NCBI GenBank assembly: GCA_964525365.1
Contig: CAZGGW010000009.1
Coordinates: 1 to 31,752, forward strand
Length of the DNA stretch: 31,752 nucleotides
Reading direction: 5' to 3'
Source: CAZGGW01 sp964525365
Lineage (GTDB): Bacteria > Bacillota_I > Bacilli_A > RF39 > UBA660
A model generated the notes under the pieces. It ran no database searches and was not told where the DNA came from. It saw only the letters and a list, made by a program, of their open reading frames with translations. A program made the position numbers and the translations under genes. Shown here piece by piece: positions 8,593-15,793 of this stretch. Within the stretch, counting starts at the first letter, position 1; each line of letters starts with the position of its first letter.

Positions 8593-8835
8593 ATGAAAGA
8601 AGCGACAGGAGAATTGAGTACAACAGTACTTACAATTATTGCAATATCCGCAGTAGCAGCATTATTCTATGCGTTTGTTTGGCCTATGATACAGCGAACA
8701 ATAGCAAACAGAACATGTCAAATGTATGGAACGGATTATAAAGCAGAAAAAACAGACAAGGATGTAGATGAGTATACTAGCAAATGGAAATGCTGTAATA
8801 GTTCAAATACTTGTTTTCAAGTTGACGAAGAATAA
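8593..8835 (+). CDS. Small pilin-like protein (Flp-type position), Cys-rich C-terminus
   Basis: An 80-residue protein with a hydrophobic helix at about 11-33 (LTIIAISAVAALFYAFVWP) and a polar C-terminal part with four cysteines (TCQMYG, KCCNSSNTC). Size, single N-terminal helix and position after tadBC match a Flp/Tad major pilin. There is no basic leader and no standard G/XXXXE prepilin cleavage site: the protein begins MKEATGELST. The same MxEAxG start is seen in the next gene. It has its own promoter and a strong AAGGAGG site. I infer a pilin or pseudopilin subunit; a structural membrane peptide is the alternative. Confidence 0.6.
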   Translation: MKEATGELSTTVLTIIAISAVAALFYAFVWPMIQRTIANRTCQMYGTDYKAEKTDKDVDEYTSKWKCCNSSNTCFQVDEE

Positions 8836-8859
8836 TAAATTGAATGAGGTAGCATTGGT

Positions 8860-9327
8860 ATGAGAGAGGCAATTGGTGGCAGTTGGTTACTTGGTTTTGT
8901 GGTACTTTTTATAGTACTCTTTTCGGGTTATTTAGCTGTTTCTATCAATTACACTAAAGCTTTTAAAGTAAAAAACGAAATACTAGATATAATAGAAGAA
9001 TGTGAAGGTTACACAACTTCACCTGATCAGAACTGGAAGACTTTGTCTAATAGTGAACTCGAAGCAAAAGATGATGCACGATCACGTTCATTAGCAGTTA
9101 TTAAATCAATGGGATATTATACTGAGGATTCTGACACTTGCAATGATAAACAAGGGGAATATCAGTATGGTGGATATTGTGTTAATCATATTTGTACTAA
9201 AAGAGGTAATTATTATAGAGTAACTACTTTTATAAAGTTTGAAATACCATTTCTTGATTTAAATATAAAAATACCAATTACTGGAGAAACCCCAATTATA
9301 TATTACGATAATGGGGCATGTTTATAG
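8860..9327 (+). CDS. TadE-like minor pilin / membrane-anchored pseudopilin
   Basis: A 155-residue protein with a single N-terminal membrane segment (about 9-27) and an extracellular domain with five cysteines (ECEG, DTCND, YCVNHIC, GACL). Layout and position match TadE/TadF-like minor pilins, but no diagnostic residues make this certain. It starts MREAIGGSW, sharing the MxEAxG start of the preceding small pilin. It lies 24 bp downstream of that gene and 12 bp upstream of the TadZ-like gene, so it belongs to the same transcript. Confidence 0.55.
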   Translation: MREAIGGSWLLGFVVLFIVLFSGYLAVSINYTKAFKVKNEILDIIEECEGYTTSPDQNWKTLSNSELEAKDDARSRSLAVIKSMGYYTEDSDTCNDKQGEYQYGGYCVNHICTKRGNYYRVTTFIKFEIPFLDLNIKIPITGETPIIYYDNGACL

Positions 9328-9339
9328 AGGAGGACTAGA

Positions 9340-10362
9340 ATGAATGTTATAGTAACAAATAAATATAAAGAAATGTTAATGAGCCTAGACATTGAAGTTA
9401 TAAAGTCTATGGATGGAGTATTTGAAGTTGATCAAATAATAGATTCTTTTCAAAATTTTTATTTTGATAAAATGATTTTGGATATAACTGCAATAAAAGA
9501 TTATGAAAATTTAGATAATTTGCAGAAACTTTCTATGAGTTTTGATATGGAAAAGATAATTTTATTACTTGAGGATACTCCATTAAGTAATTCAAAAGGA
9601 TATTTATCTAAATTAATATCAATGGGAATATATAATTTTACTAGAAATTTAGAAGGAATAAATTATTTATTAGTACATTCTAATACTTACAAAGATGTTG
9701 TAAATATACATGATTTAGCAGATGATGATGTAGATGAGAATGGTAATCCAATAAAACCAGGTACTACTATTGCAGAATATATAGAAGCACAAAGATTAAA
9801 AGTAATAGGTATTAAAAATGTAACTGAACATGCTGGTGCTACATCATTAACTTACATATTAAAAAAACATTTAGAATCTAATTATAAAGTAGTGGCAGTT
9901 GAAGTTGATAAAAGAGAGTTTATATATTTTAATGATGATGCTCTTGTTAGTACTACAAAAGCAGATCTTCCCAAAGAATTTATGAAATATAATAATTATG
10001 AAGTAATGCTTGTAGATTTAAATGATTACGATGATTTAGATGTATGTACAGAAGTTTTGTATTTAGTAGAACCAAGTATGTTAAAACTCAATAAATTAAT
10101 AAAAAGAAATAGAAATACATTTAGTGATTTAAAAGATAAAAAAATAGTATTAAATAGATGTGGTTTAACTGAAACTGATGTAGCAGAATTTGAATACGAA
10201 GCAAAAGCAAATGTGTTCTATAAATTACCATTTATAGATGAAAGAAAGAAAAATAATGTAGAGGTTAATAAATTATTAGTAAAACTTGGATTTATTAAAC
10301 AAAATCCAGAAGAAATGTTGGAAGCAAATAAAAAGAATATATTAGGAATGTTTAAATTTTAA
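9340..10362 (+). CDS. TadZ/CpaE-like protein with degenerate P-loop
   Basis: A 340-residue cytoplasmic protein. Residues 1-115 look like a receiver-type fold without clear phospho-acceptor evidence. The second half (about 150-320) has the MinD/ParA-like arrangement of CpaE/TadZ, which localises Tad pili. The site expected to be a deviant Walker A reads GIKNVTEHAGATSL (about 157-170): the KGG..GKT lysines are absent. Further MinD-like landmarks (VVAVEVDKREF, YEVMLVDLNDY, KKIVLNRCG) are in order. Family members are known to have atypical P-loops, so it may bind nucleotide poorly or not at all. GAGGAGG lies just before the ATG. Confidence 0.72.
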   Translation: MNVIVTNKYKEMLMSLDIEVIKSMDGVFEVDQIIDSFQNFYFDKMILDITAIKDYENLDNLQKLSMSFDMEKIILLLEDTPLSNSKGYLSKLISMGIYNFTRNLEGINYLLVHSNTYKDVVNIHDLADDDVDENGNPIKPGTTIAEYIEAQRLKVIGIKNVTEHAGATSLTYILKKHLESNYKVVAVEVDKREFIYFNDDALVSTTKADLPKEFMKYNNYEVMLVDLNDYDDLDVCTEVLYLVEPSMLKLNKLIKRNRNTFSDLKDKKIVLNRCGLTETDVAEFEYEAKANVFYKLPFIDERKKNNVEVNKLLVKLGFIKQNPEEMLEANKKNILGMFKF

Positions 10363-10382
10363 TGTAAAAGGATTTATTTTTA

Positions 10383-10411
10383 TTGACAACACAAAAAAAA
10401 TTTATTAAAAT
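10383..10411 (+). promoter_or_regulatory. Internal promoter upstream of the VirB2-like gene
   Basis: A perfect TTGACA (10383-10388), a 17-base spacer and TAAAAT (10406-10411), then AAGGAG before the ATG at 10442. It marks the junction from Tad-type to T4SS-type genes. Confidence 0.65.
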
Positions 10412-10441
10412 TAAAATATAGAAAAAGGAGAAAGAAGTAAT

Positions 10442-10798
10442 ATGATGAATTTATTTTATATGATGGATGATGTATTGTGCGGCTCTGAATTAAAAGCTAT
10501 AGCAGGTATTGCTGGGTACGTTATTTTAGCAATTAAGATAGCAGCCCCTATTATATTAATTATTGTAGGAATGTTTGATTTAACTAAAGCAGCTACTTCA
10601 AAGGATGAAAATGCTATTAAAGCGGCCCAAACAGCTTTGATTAAAAAAGCAGTATCTGGACTTGCCGTATTCTTTGTATTAGTAATTGTGTCATTATTAA
10701 TGAGAATTATTGGAAGTAATGAATGGAAAGAATGCGCTGCACAATGTTTGACAAAACCTTCAGATTGCAAAGTAAGTGATGCTTTAGATTGGGATTAA
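10442..10798 (+). CDS. VirB2/TrbC-like small membrane protein (putative T4SS pilin)
   Basis: A 118-residue protein with two hydrophobic helices (about 23-50 and 68-92) joined by a polar loop containing SKDENAIKAAQ, the hairpin topology of VirB2/TrbC pilins and their Gram-positive counterparts. Cysteines at 13, 98, 102 and 109 sit outside the helices. It has its own promoter and is followed by its own terminator, so it can be expressed alone and abundantly. The C-terminal module of the next gene resembles it closely. Either of two consecutive ATGs (10442, 10445) could be the start. I infer the T4SS channel/pilus subunit from topology and context. Confidence 0.6.
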   Translation: MMNLFYMMDDVLCGSELKAIAGIAGYVILAIKIAAPIILIIVGMFDLTKAATSKDENAIKAAQTALIKKAVSGLAVFFVLVIVSLLMRIIGSNEWKECAAQCLTKPSDCKVSDALDWD

Positions 10799-10812
10799 AA
10801 ATAAAACAAATT

Positions 10813-10834
10813 AACGATTAATATCGTTTTTTTT
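10813..10834 (+). terminator. Intrinsic terminator after the VirB2-like gene
   Basis: A six-base-pair stem, AACGAT (10813-10818) with ATCGTT (10823-10828), a four-base loop and a T-run to 10834. It isolates the VirB2-like transcript from the downstream T4SS genes. Confidence 0.75.
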
Positions 10835-10879
10835 ATGGCATAAATATTTTAAAAAGTACTTTTAATTTAAAATAATATT

Positions 10880-10888
10880 TGCTATAAT
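10880..10888 (+). promoter_or_regulatory. Extended -10 promoter of the T4SS gene group
   Basis: TGC plus TATAAT (TATAAT at 10883-10888) follows the terminator. AAAGGA (10906-10911) and the ATG at 10919 follow. No good -35 is seen, as is common for extended -10 promoters. Confidence 0.55.
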
Positions 10889-10918
10889 TGATTTAGTTAA
10901 TAAATAAAGGATGTATAA

Positions 10919-12424
10919 ATGAAAAAAAATATTAAAATAGTTTTATTAGTTACTTTTGGCTTTATAGCTACGTTTTTTGGCTTTAATGAAATAAAAGCTT
11001 TACAAAATTGTGCTGATAATGTTTCTACTAAAACCCTTAAATTTAAATGCCAGTATAAAATTTCTTTTGAAGAAACTTCTACAAGCCAAATTGTGGCCTA
11101 CGAGCTCGGAATTTATAGTGACAATCTGAGATTTTCTGCATCTGGAAATATCGTGAATGGGCTAAATATTAGTCATTTTACCGGTTCTGATGGTTACACC
11201 TGCCCTAGTGCTAATGATTTGGCAGTAACAAAATCTGGAAACAATTATAAGCTTATATTTTATGATGGACTAGATATTTCTGATTCCGGAAATATTTCTT
11301 CATGTTCTGAAGATGGTATGTGGTTTGATTGCGTTTATAATGTAAATGCTTTATTTCCTGGAGGAAACATAAGAATTACGGGCTGGAATGATGGCAGAAG
11401 TCAGCCAAGTGGGTATAGCCTTTACTCAACTAATAGTGGAATATGTTCAACATATTTAAAAATTAATCAAGTGATGGCGTTTAAAGCAAATACTCCAGGG
11501 TACTATGGCTTGGTTTGGGGATCTACCATGAGTAATTGCTATATCAGTTACGGAATGACTAATCAGAATGATTTTGTTTGTCCTAGTTCTCTCACTGTAA
11601 TAAAACCCGACTGGACGAGTCTTGCAGGAACAGATTATTATTTTGCAAACACATGCACTGTATCAAATGAAAATAGGTGTTTACAAGTTCCACTGATAAA
11701 TTCATCATCTTGCGTAGATATTGATGGTGATTCAACAATAGATTTTCTTTCTAATAATTCTTGTGTTTCTTCTTCCGAAGAAGAAATGGAATCTTTTGAG
11801 TGCGAAACTGGATATAAAAATGATGCTGGATATCAAATTAACATTAAGGGAATAAGGCCCAAAGTAAATTGGCAAGATCTTGTTTTGTCAGATATAATAT
11901 ATTCCTTTGAAGGCTTTGATCCTGATAATAATGTTTTACCCGTTAGTAATTTTACCTCTGGATTTAGTAATGTTGTTCTTCAAACTGGATGTCCCAAAAA
12001 TTTATGCTTTGAATATATGGGTGGGGTACTGAAAATTACCGGCGATCAAAATACTTGCCCAGAAATGGGTAGTGGAGATCCGGGACTCGATCCGGGAAAC
12101 ATTGATTTGACTCCCTCTGATGACATAAATGCTAGTTTTACGGGATCAAAAAAATGTATTGAAGCGTTAGGACAAAATACTGTAGATTTTTTAAAAAAAT
12201 TATATAAAGCATTGGAAATAATTTCTCCAATAGTGGTTATAGCCCTAAGCATGGTTGACTTTACAAGAGGAATTGCAGATGGCACGAGAGATCAAGATTT
12301 AGTAAAAAAAGCAGTAAAGAAACTAATATCTCGAGGAGTTGTATTAATATTTTTATATTTATTACCCGGCCTAATAAAATTAATTGGGTCAATTATGAAT
12401 TTAGATGTTAGTTGCTTAATATAA
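10919..12424 (+). CDS. Secreted Cys-rich ectodomain protein with C-terminal VirB2-like module
   Basis: A 501-residue protein. Residues 1-27 form a signal peptide (basic start, hydrophobic core, possible cleavage after IKA). Residues 28-410 are an extracellular, aromatic- and Gly/Ser-rich region with about 16 cysteines and no recognised domain. Residues 411-501 form two hydrophobic helices that parallel the 118-residue VirB2-like protein just upstream: ISPIVVIALSMVDFTRG against AAPIILIIVGMFDLTKA, and matching ends LIKLIGS against LMRIIGS. AAAGGA lies 7 bases before the ATG; an upstream ATG at 10911 opens only a four-codon frame. I infer a surface tip or adhesin subunit anchored in the apparatus through its pilin-like tail. 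Confidence 0.6.
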   Translation: MKKNIKIVLLVTFGFIATFFGFNEIKALQNCADNVSTKTLKFKCQYKISFEETSTSQIVAYELGIYSDNLRFSASGNIVNGLNISHFTGSDGYTCPSANDLAVTKSGNNYKLIFYDGLDISDSGNISSCSEDGMWFDCVYNVNALFPGGNIRITGWNDGRSQPSGYSLYSTNSGICSTYLKINQVMAFKANTPGYYGLVWGSTMSNCYISYGMTNQNDFVCPSSLTVIKPDWTSLAGTDYYFANTCTVSNENRCLQVPLINSSSCVDIDGDSTIDFLSNNSCVSSSEEEMESFECETGYKNDAGYQINIKGIRPKVNWQDLVLSDIIYSFEGFDPDNNVLPVSNFTSGFSNVVLQTGCPKNLCFEYMGGVLKITGDQNTCPEMGSGDPGLDPGNIDLTPSDDINASFTGSKKCIEALGQNTVDFLKKLYKALEIISPIVVIALSMVDFTRGIADGTRDQDLVKKAVKKLISRGVVLIFLYLLPGLIKLIGSIMNLDVSCLI

Positions 12425-12449
12425 ATGTTTAGAAAGGAGTTGATTTAAT

Positions 12450-14219
12450 ATGTGGATGCAGATTCCGTTAATACTTGGGGGTATGTTACTTGACGCAATA
12501 GTATTTAGTTTCCTAGAATATTGTTATCATTTGTTTTTACTAATGAGTACCTTCACAATTTCTACGCTGGATGCTTTAGTAAAAGGATTCGGCGGAACCG
12601 TGAGAAACTTATTTACTATTATCATGCTCTTTAGAATAGCAATAGAGTTAATAAGATATTTAATAGATCCAGATAAATTTCAAGATTCAACGGTTGGCGG
12701 AGCTGCTTTGGTTAAAAAAATTGGTATATCATTAGTTCTTTTAGTTTGTTCCGGTTTTATTTTTAATTTAGCTAATGACTTACAATTATTACTTATTGGA
12801 AATCCTAATAACGCTCCTACTCATTATATAAGCGTGACAAGTTCGGATGTTGGTATTTTAGAAAGAGTTACTATTGGTAATGATTCTTCCATCAGCAATT
12901 TTGGCAGAAGACTAGCAAGTACAATTTTAGAATGTTTTTTATATAAACAAGACGGTTTTACTCCCATAAAATGGAGCGCATCTACTGGAGTGGGAGAAGG
13001 AAAAGTATTAAGCGAAATTTGGAATGGTAGTGCTTCTTTTTGGGCTATATTTGCGTTAGTACCTCTTGCTTCTTTATGTGGATGGGTTTCAGGAAGTGTT
13101 GCATACACCCCAATTATATCAACAATTATAGGCATTTATATATCTTTTATGTTAGTTAAATTTACTGTCGCGGTAGCAGTAAGAAGCTTGAAATTAGCGG
13201 TATTGCAAATTGTTTTTCCTATACCCGTAATATCAAATATGATGCCGGGTAAGAGCGATTTATTGTCGAGATATACTAAGTTATATGTGCAAACTTTTCT
13301 TGAATTAATTTTAAGAGTCTTATCTTTATACATAGGAGTGGGCTTAATTGGATCTTTGTCAGATTTGGAAACTTGGCTTCCAGTTGAAAATGTTAGCGGA
13401 TTTACAACATGGTTAACAAAAGTGTTCTTTATTATAGCGGTATTCCAATTTATAAAAATATTACCAGAATTTATAAATAAGTTATTTGGTAGTAATATGG
13501 ATACATCTAAAAAAGGTGGATTTGGAGCTTTTATGGGTGGACTTGGAGGAGCGGTTATTGGAACAACTGGAGGAGCAATTGTTGCTAAAAAAGCTGGACT
13601 TAGTGGTGGCGCTGCAGCTTGGCAAGCACTTCGTGGAGGTTTCTCAGGTATGAATAATGGAAGAAATTCACAAGACTTAATGGGTTTTGTAAGTGCTCAA
13701 GCCCAAAATTTAACTGGTGCACGTGATAGGGCACAAGCAGTAGCTGGAGGTACTAGAAATTGGGCAAATACAACCGGTGAAGCACAAACGATTCAAAGAC
13801 AACAAGAAGTCGTTAATAAGGCTAGCGGACTTAGAGATAATATCACTAGTGCTTTGGAAACGGGTTTTGTAAATGAAAATGGTACTTTTAGTGAATATGC
13901 AGCTCGAAACGGCAAAGTCGTATCCCCAATACTAGGAGCTAATGGAGCTCCACTGTCTCGAGAAAAAAGTAAAAGTGAATTGCAAACCGAATATTCTAAT
14001 TTAAGGACTAAATATGTTACTACTGCAATGTCCAGTAGTGGAACTAATCAAAAAGTAAATACTGCAAAAGCCGAATACAATTCTTATGTTGGTGCTCAAG
14101 CAACTGAATATGGTTTTAGTCAAATAAATAATCAAACTGATTATGACAATTCTTCAGCAAATCTTGCTCAGGCGAAAAAAGTTGCAAGCACTACTGTAAT
14201 AAAAAACAAATCAAAATGA
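12450..14219 (+). CDS. VirB6/TrbL-like polytopic T4SS membrane protein
   Basis: A 589-residue protein. Residues 1-345 are hydrophobic with about six or seven membrane segments (near 8-36, 50-70, 88-108, 190-210, 215-250, 275-300 and 322-342). A hydrophilic domain of about 80 residues separates segments three and four. Residues 350-589 are an Ala/Gln/Asn/Ser-rich, largely polar tail beginning with a Gly-rich stretch. This layout matches VirB6/TrbL-type channel proteins of Gram-positive T4SS, which often carry long soluble tails. AAAGGAG precedes the ATG, which follows the previous stop by about 25 bp. The assignment rests on topology and neighbours rather than motifs. Confidence 0.68.
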   Translation: MWMQIPLILGGMLLDAIVFSFLEYCYHLFLLMSTFTISTLDALVKGFGGTVRNLFTIIMLFRIAIELIRYLIDPDKFQDSTVGGAALVKKIGISLVLLVCSGFIFNLANDLQLLLIGNPNNAPTHYISVTSSDVGILERVTIGNDSSISNFGRRLASTILECFLYKQDGFTPIKWSASTGVGEGKVLSEIWNGSASFWAIFALVPLASLCGWVSGSVAYTPIISTIIGIYISFMLVKFTVAVAVRSLKLAVLQIVFPIPVISNMMPGKSDLLSRYTKLYVQTFLELILRVLSLYIGVGLIGSLSDLETWLPVENVSGFTTWLTKVFFIIAVFQFIKILPEFINKLFGSNMDTSKKGGFGAFMGGLGGAVIGTTGGAIVAKKAGLSGGAAAWQALRGGFSGMNNGRNSQDLMGFVSAQAQNLTGARDRAQAVAGGTRNWANTTGEAQTIQRQQEVVNKASGLRDNITSALETGFVNENGTFSEYAARNGKVVSPILGANGAPLSREKSKSELQTEYSNLRTKYVTTAMSSSGTNQKVNTAKAEYNSYVGAQATEYGFSQINNQTDYDNSSANLAQAKKVASTTVIKNKSK

Positions 14220-14245
14220 AAATAGGCAATGTATAAGGAGGAAAA

Positions 14246-14569
14246 ATGAATAATCAATATTTAATACCTGCGAATAGTAAAAGAAGTCAATTGATATTTA
14301 ATTTTTTTAGACCGGTTGACTTAATAGTGTTTGCTACAGGTGCGTTTATTAGTTTAATGCTTTTATTAATAATACCGAGTCAAACATTAAAAATGACAGT
14401 AGTGAAATTGCTACCATTAATGATAAGTTTGTTTTTAGTAGCACCTATACCGAATTATCAAAATGTAATGGTGTTTTTAAGGGAGTTAATATTATTCTAT
14501 ATGAACAGAAGAATATATTTATGGAAAGGTTGGTGTATATTAGATGAATCCAAAGAAGAAAAAGAATGA
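14246..14569 (+). CDS. PrgI/VirB3-like small T4SS membrane protein
   Basis: A 107-residue protein with two hydrophobic helices (about 25-43 and 51-66) and short polar ends, ending RRIYLWKGW before an acidic tail. PrgI/VirB3-type proteins have this size and topology and always sit directly before virB4, as here. AAGGAGG precedes the ATG. Its last 26 bases overlap the next gene, which suggests translational coupling. Confidence 0.72.
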   Translation: MNNQYLIPANSKRSQLIFNFFRPVDLIVFATGAFISLMLLLIIPSQTLKMTVVKLLPLMISLFLVAPIPNYQNVMVFLRELILFYMNRRIYLWKGWCILDESKEEKE

Positions 14570-15128
14570 AAAGCAAGTAGCGCAAGCTAAAAAATTTGCA
14601 GAAGATTGGTTACCAATAAAAGGAATAGTAAATGGTGCGATTATATTAGAAAATGGAATGCATGTTACTGGGGTTAAAATAAGACCTAAAAACATATTTA
14701 TTTTGGATATGGAATCTCAAAATAATGTAATTTATAATATGAGAAATCTTTATAATACTATAGATTATGAATTTTGGTTATTAATTACTGATAGACCGGT
14801 AGATATAGATGTATATTTATCTGCTTTACAATTAAGATATAATTCTGTATTACAAAATCCAGCTATTAGAAAAATGATATTGGAAGATATAAATAAAGCA
14901 AACTTATTTATGAGTAAAGAAGTAAATGTAACTGATACAGAATATTTTCTCTTATTTAGAGATAAAAGACCTGAAATTATTCAAAAGAGAATTCAAAGTT
15001 TAATTTCGAATTTAGCATCATCTGGTCTTACTGCGACACAAACTAGTAATGAGGATTTAAGGGTATTGTTAGATGGTTTCTTAAATGGTGGAGAAACTAT
15101 AGAAATGAAGGCGGTGATGGGAGCATGA
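14544..15128 (+). CDS. TrsD-like / VirB4 N-terminal-domain-like conjugation protein
   Basis: A 194-residue soluble protein without membrane segments. Its start (AEDWLPIKGIVNGAIILENG followed by MHVTGVKIRP) and later FLLFRDK...LISNLASSGL pattern resemble the N-terminal domain found in some Gram-positive VirB4-type proteins and, from memory, in the separate TrsD protein encoded just before the VirB4 homologue TrsE. The stop TGA overlaps the next ATG (ATGA at 15125-15128), a normal coupled-gene arrangement rather than a frameshift scar. The role is probably a cytoplasmic accessory of the VirB4 ATPase. The family assignment is tentative. Confidence 0.55.
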   Translation: MNPKKKKNEKQVAQAKKFAEDWLPIKGIVNGAIILENGMHVTGVKIRPKNIFILDMESQNNVIYNMRNLYNTIDYEFWLLITDRPVDIDVYLSALQLRYNSVLQNPAIRKMILEDINKANLFMSKEVNVTDTEYFLLFRDKRPEIIQKRIQSLISNLASSGLTATQTSNEDLRVLLDGFLNGGETIEMKAVMGA

Positions 15129-15793
15129 GTATAAATATTAAAAGCCAAATAGCAGCTAAAGGAATGGAATTTAGACCCGGAGACATGGTTATTAGCGATA
15201 AATATATTACAATATTAACAGTAATAAGTTATCCTAAAATGATTTATCATGGGTATTTAGCGTCTTTATCTCAGCTCGGAGGAGTAAAAGTAGCAATTAA
15301 GCATATACCGATTCATTTTTCTATGTTATCTAAAATGTTAAACAAAGAAATAGCAGATATGAAAATGCGTTATCAAAATGAGCATGATAATACAATTAAG
15401 GAAAAAATAAGACAAGATTATGAAAGTTTAGAAGGATTTATTTCTATGCTTGCAGCAACTCAAGCTAGAATTTTTGATTTTCAAATGCACATAATTATTA
15501 GTGCTGATTCTGAAGAAGAATTAAATAATAAAAAAGTAAAAGTAAAAAACTATATAGATGCGATGGGAATAAAAGGCGTAACTTTAAGATTTGAACAAGA
15601 AAAAATATTAAAAAGTGTTTTGCCTTTATTTCCTAAAAGTGACATTGAAGAAAGAATTGGAACACCAATTCCATCGGTTACTATTGCGGCAATGTATCCT
15701 TTTACGTTTGATAGTATAAAAGATCCTGGTCTTGCGTGCTTGTTAGGAGTTGATTATTCAGGTGGAGTAATATTATTTAATCAATTTTTATAA
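15125..15793 (+). CDS. virB4: VirB4-like conjugation ATPase, N-terminal part (frame broken)
   Basis: A 222-residue stretch equivalent to the N-terminal half of Gram-positive VirB4/TraE/TrsE ATPases: GDMVISDKYITILTVISYPK, a helical middle (about 70-150), DFQMHIIISADSEEELNNK and the last conserved turn GVDYSGGVILFNQF just before the nucleotide-binding core. It starts at the ATG of an ATGA overlap with the preceding gene. It stops at TAA 15791-15793, where normal family members continue directly into the Walker A region. That region is present and intact in frame 1 immediately downstream. Translation of this part alone would give an ATPase without its ATP site. Confidence 0.75.
   Translation: MSINIKSQIAAKGMEFRPGDMVISDKYITILTVISYPKMIYHGYLASLSQLGGVKVAIKHIPIHFSMLSKMLNKEIADMKMRYQNEHDNTIKEKIRQDYESLEGFISMLAATQARIFDFQMHIIISADSEEELNNKKVKVKNYIDAMGIKGVTLRFEQEKILKSVLPLFPKSDIEERIGTPIPSVTIAAMYPFTFDSIKDPGLACLLGVDYSGGVILFNQFL
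15781..15793 (+). other. Frame-shift point inside virB4
   Basis: The upstream frame stops at 15791-15793. The downstream frame is only open from 15781, after its own stop at 15778-15780. The two parts can therefore only be joined within these 13 bases, which contain a run of five Ts (15785-15789). One extra base here (or a -1 ribosomal slip) restores a continuous VirB4 of about 594 residues reading FNQF-F-IKKEYNRNNAN-LIILGTSGSGKST. Confidence 0.8.

Noticed and set aside
15781..15793. Certain programmed -1 frameshifting in virB4
   Set aside because: The slip site is imperfect (A TTT TTA), no strong downstream structure is seen and the upstream SD-like stretch is too far away; it is kept only as one of three explanations.
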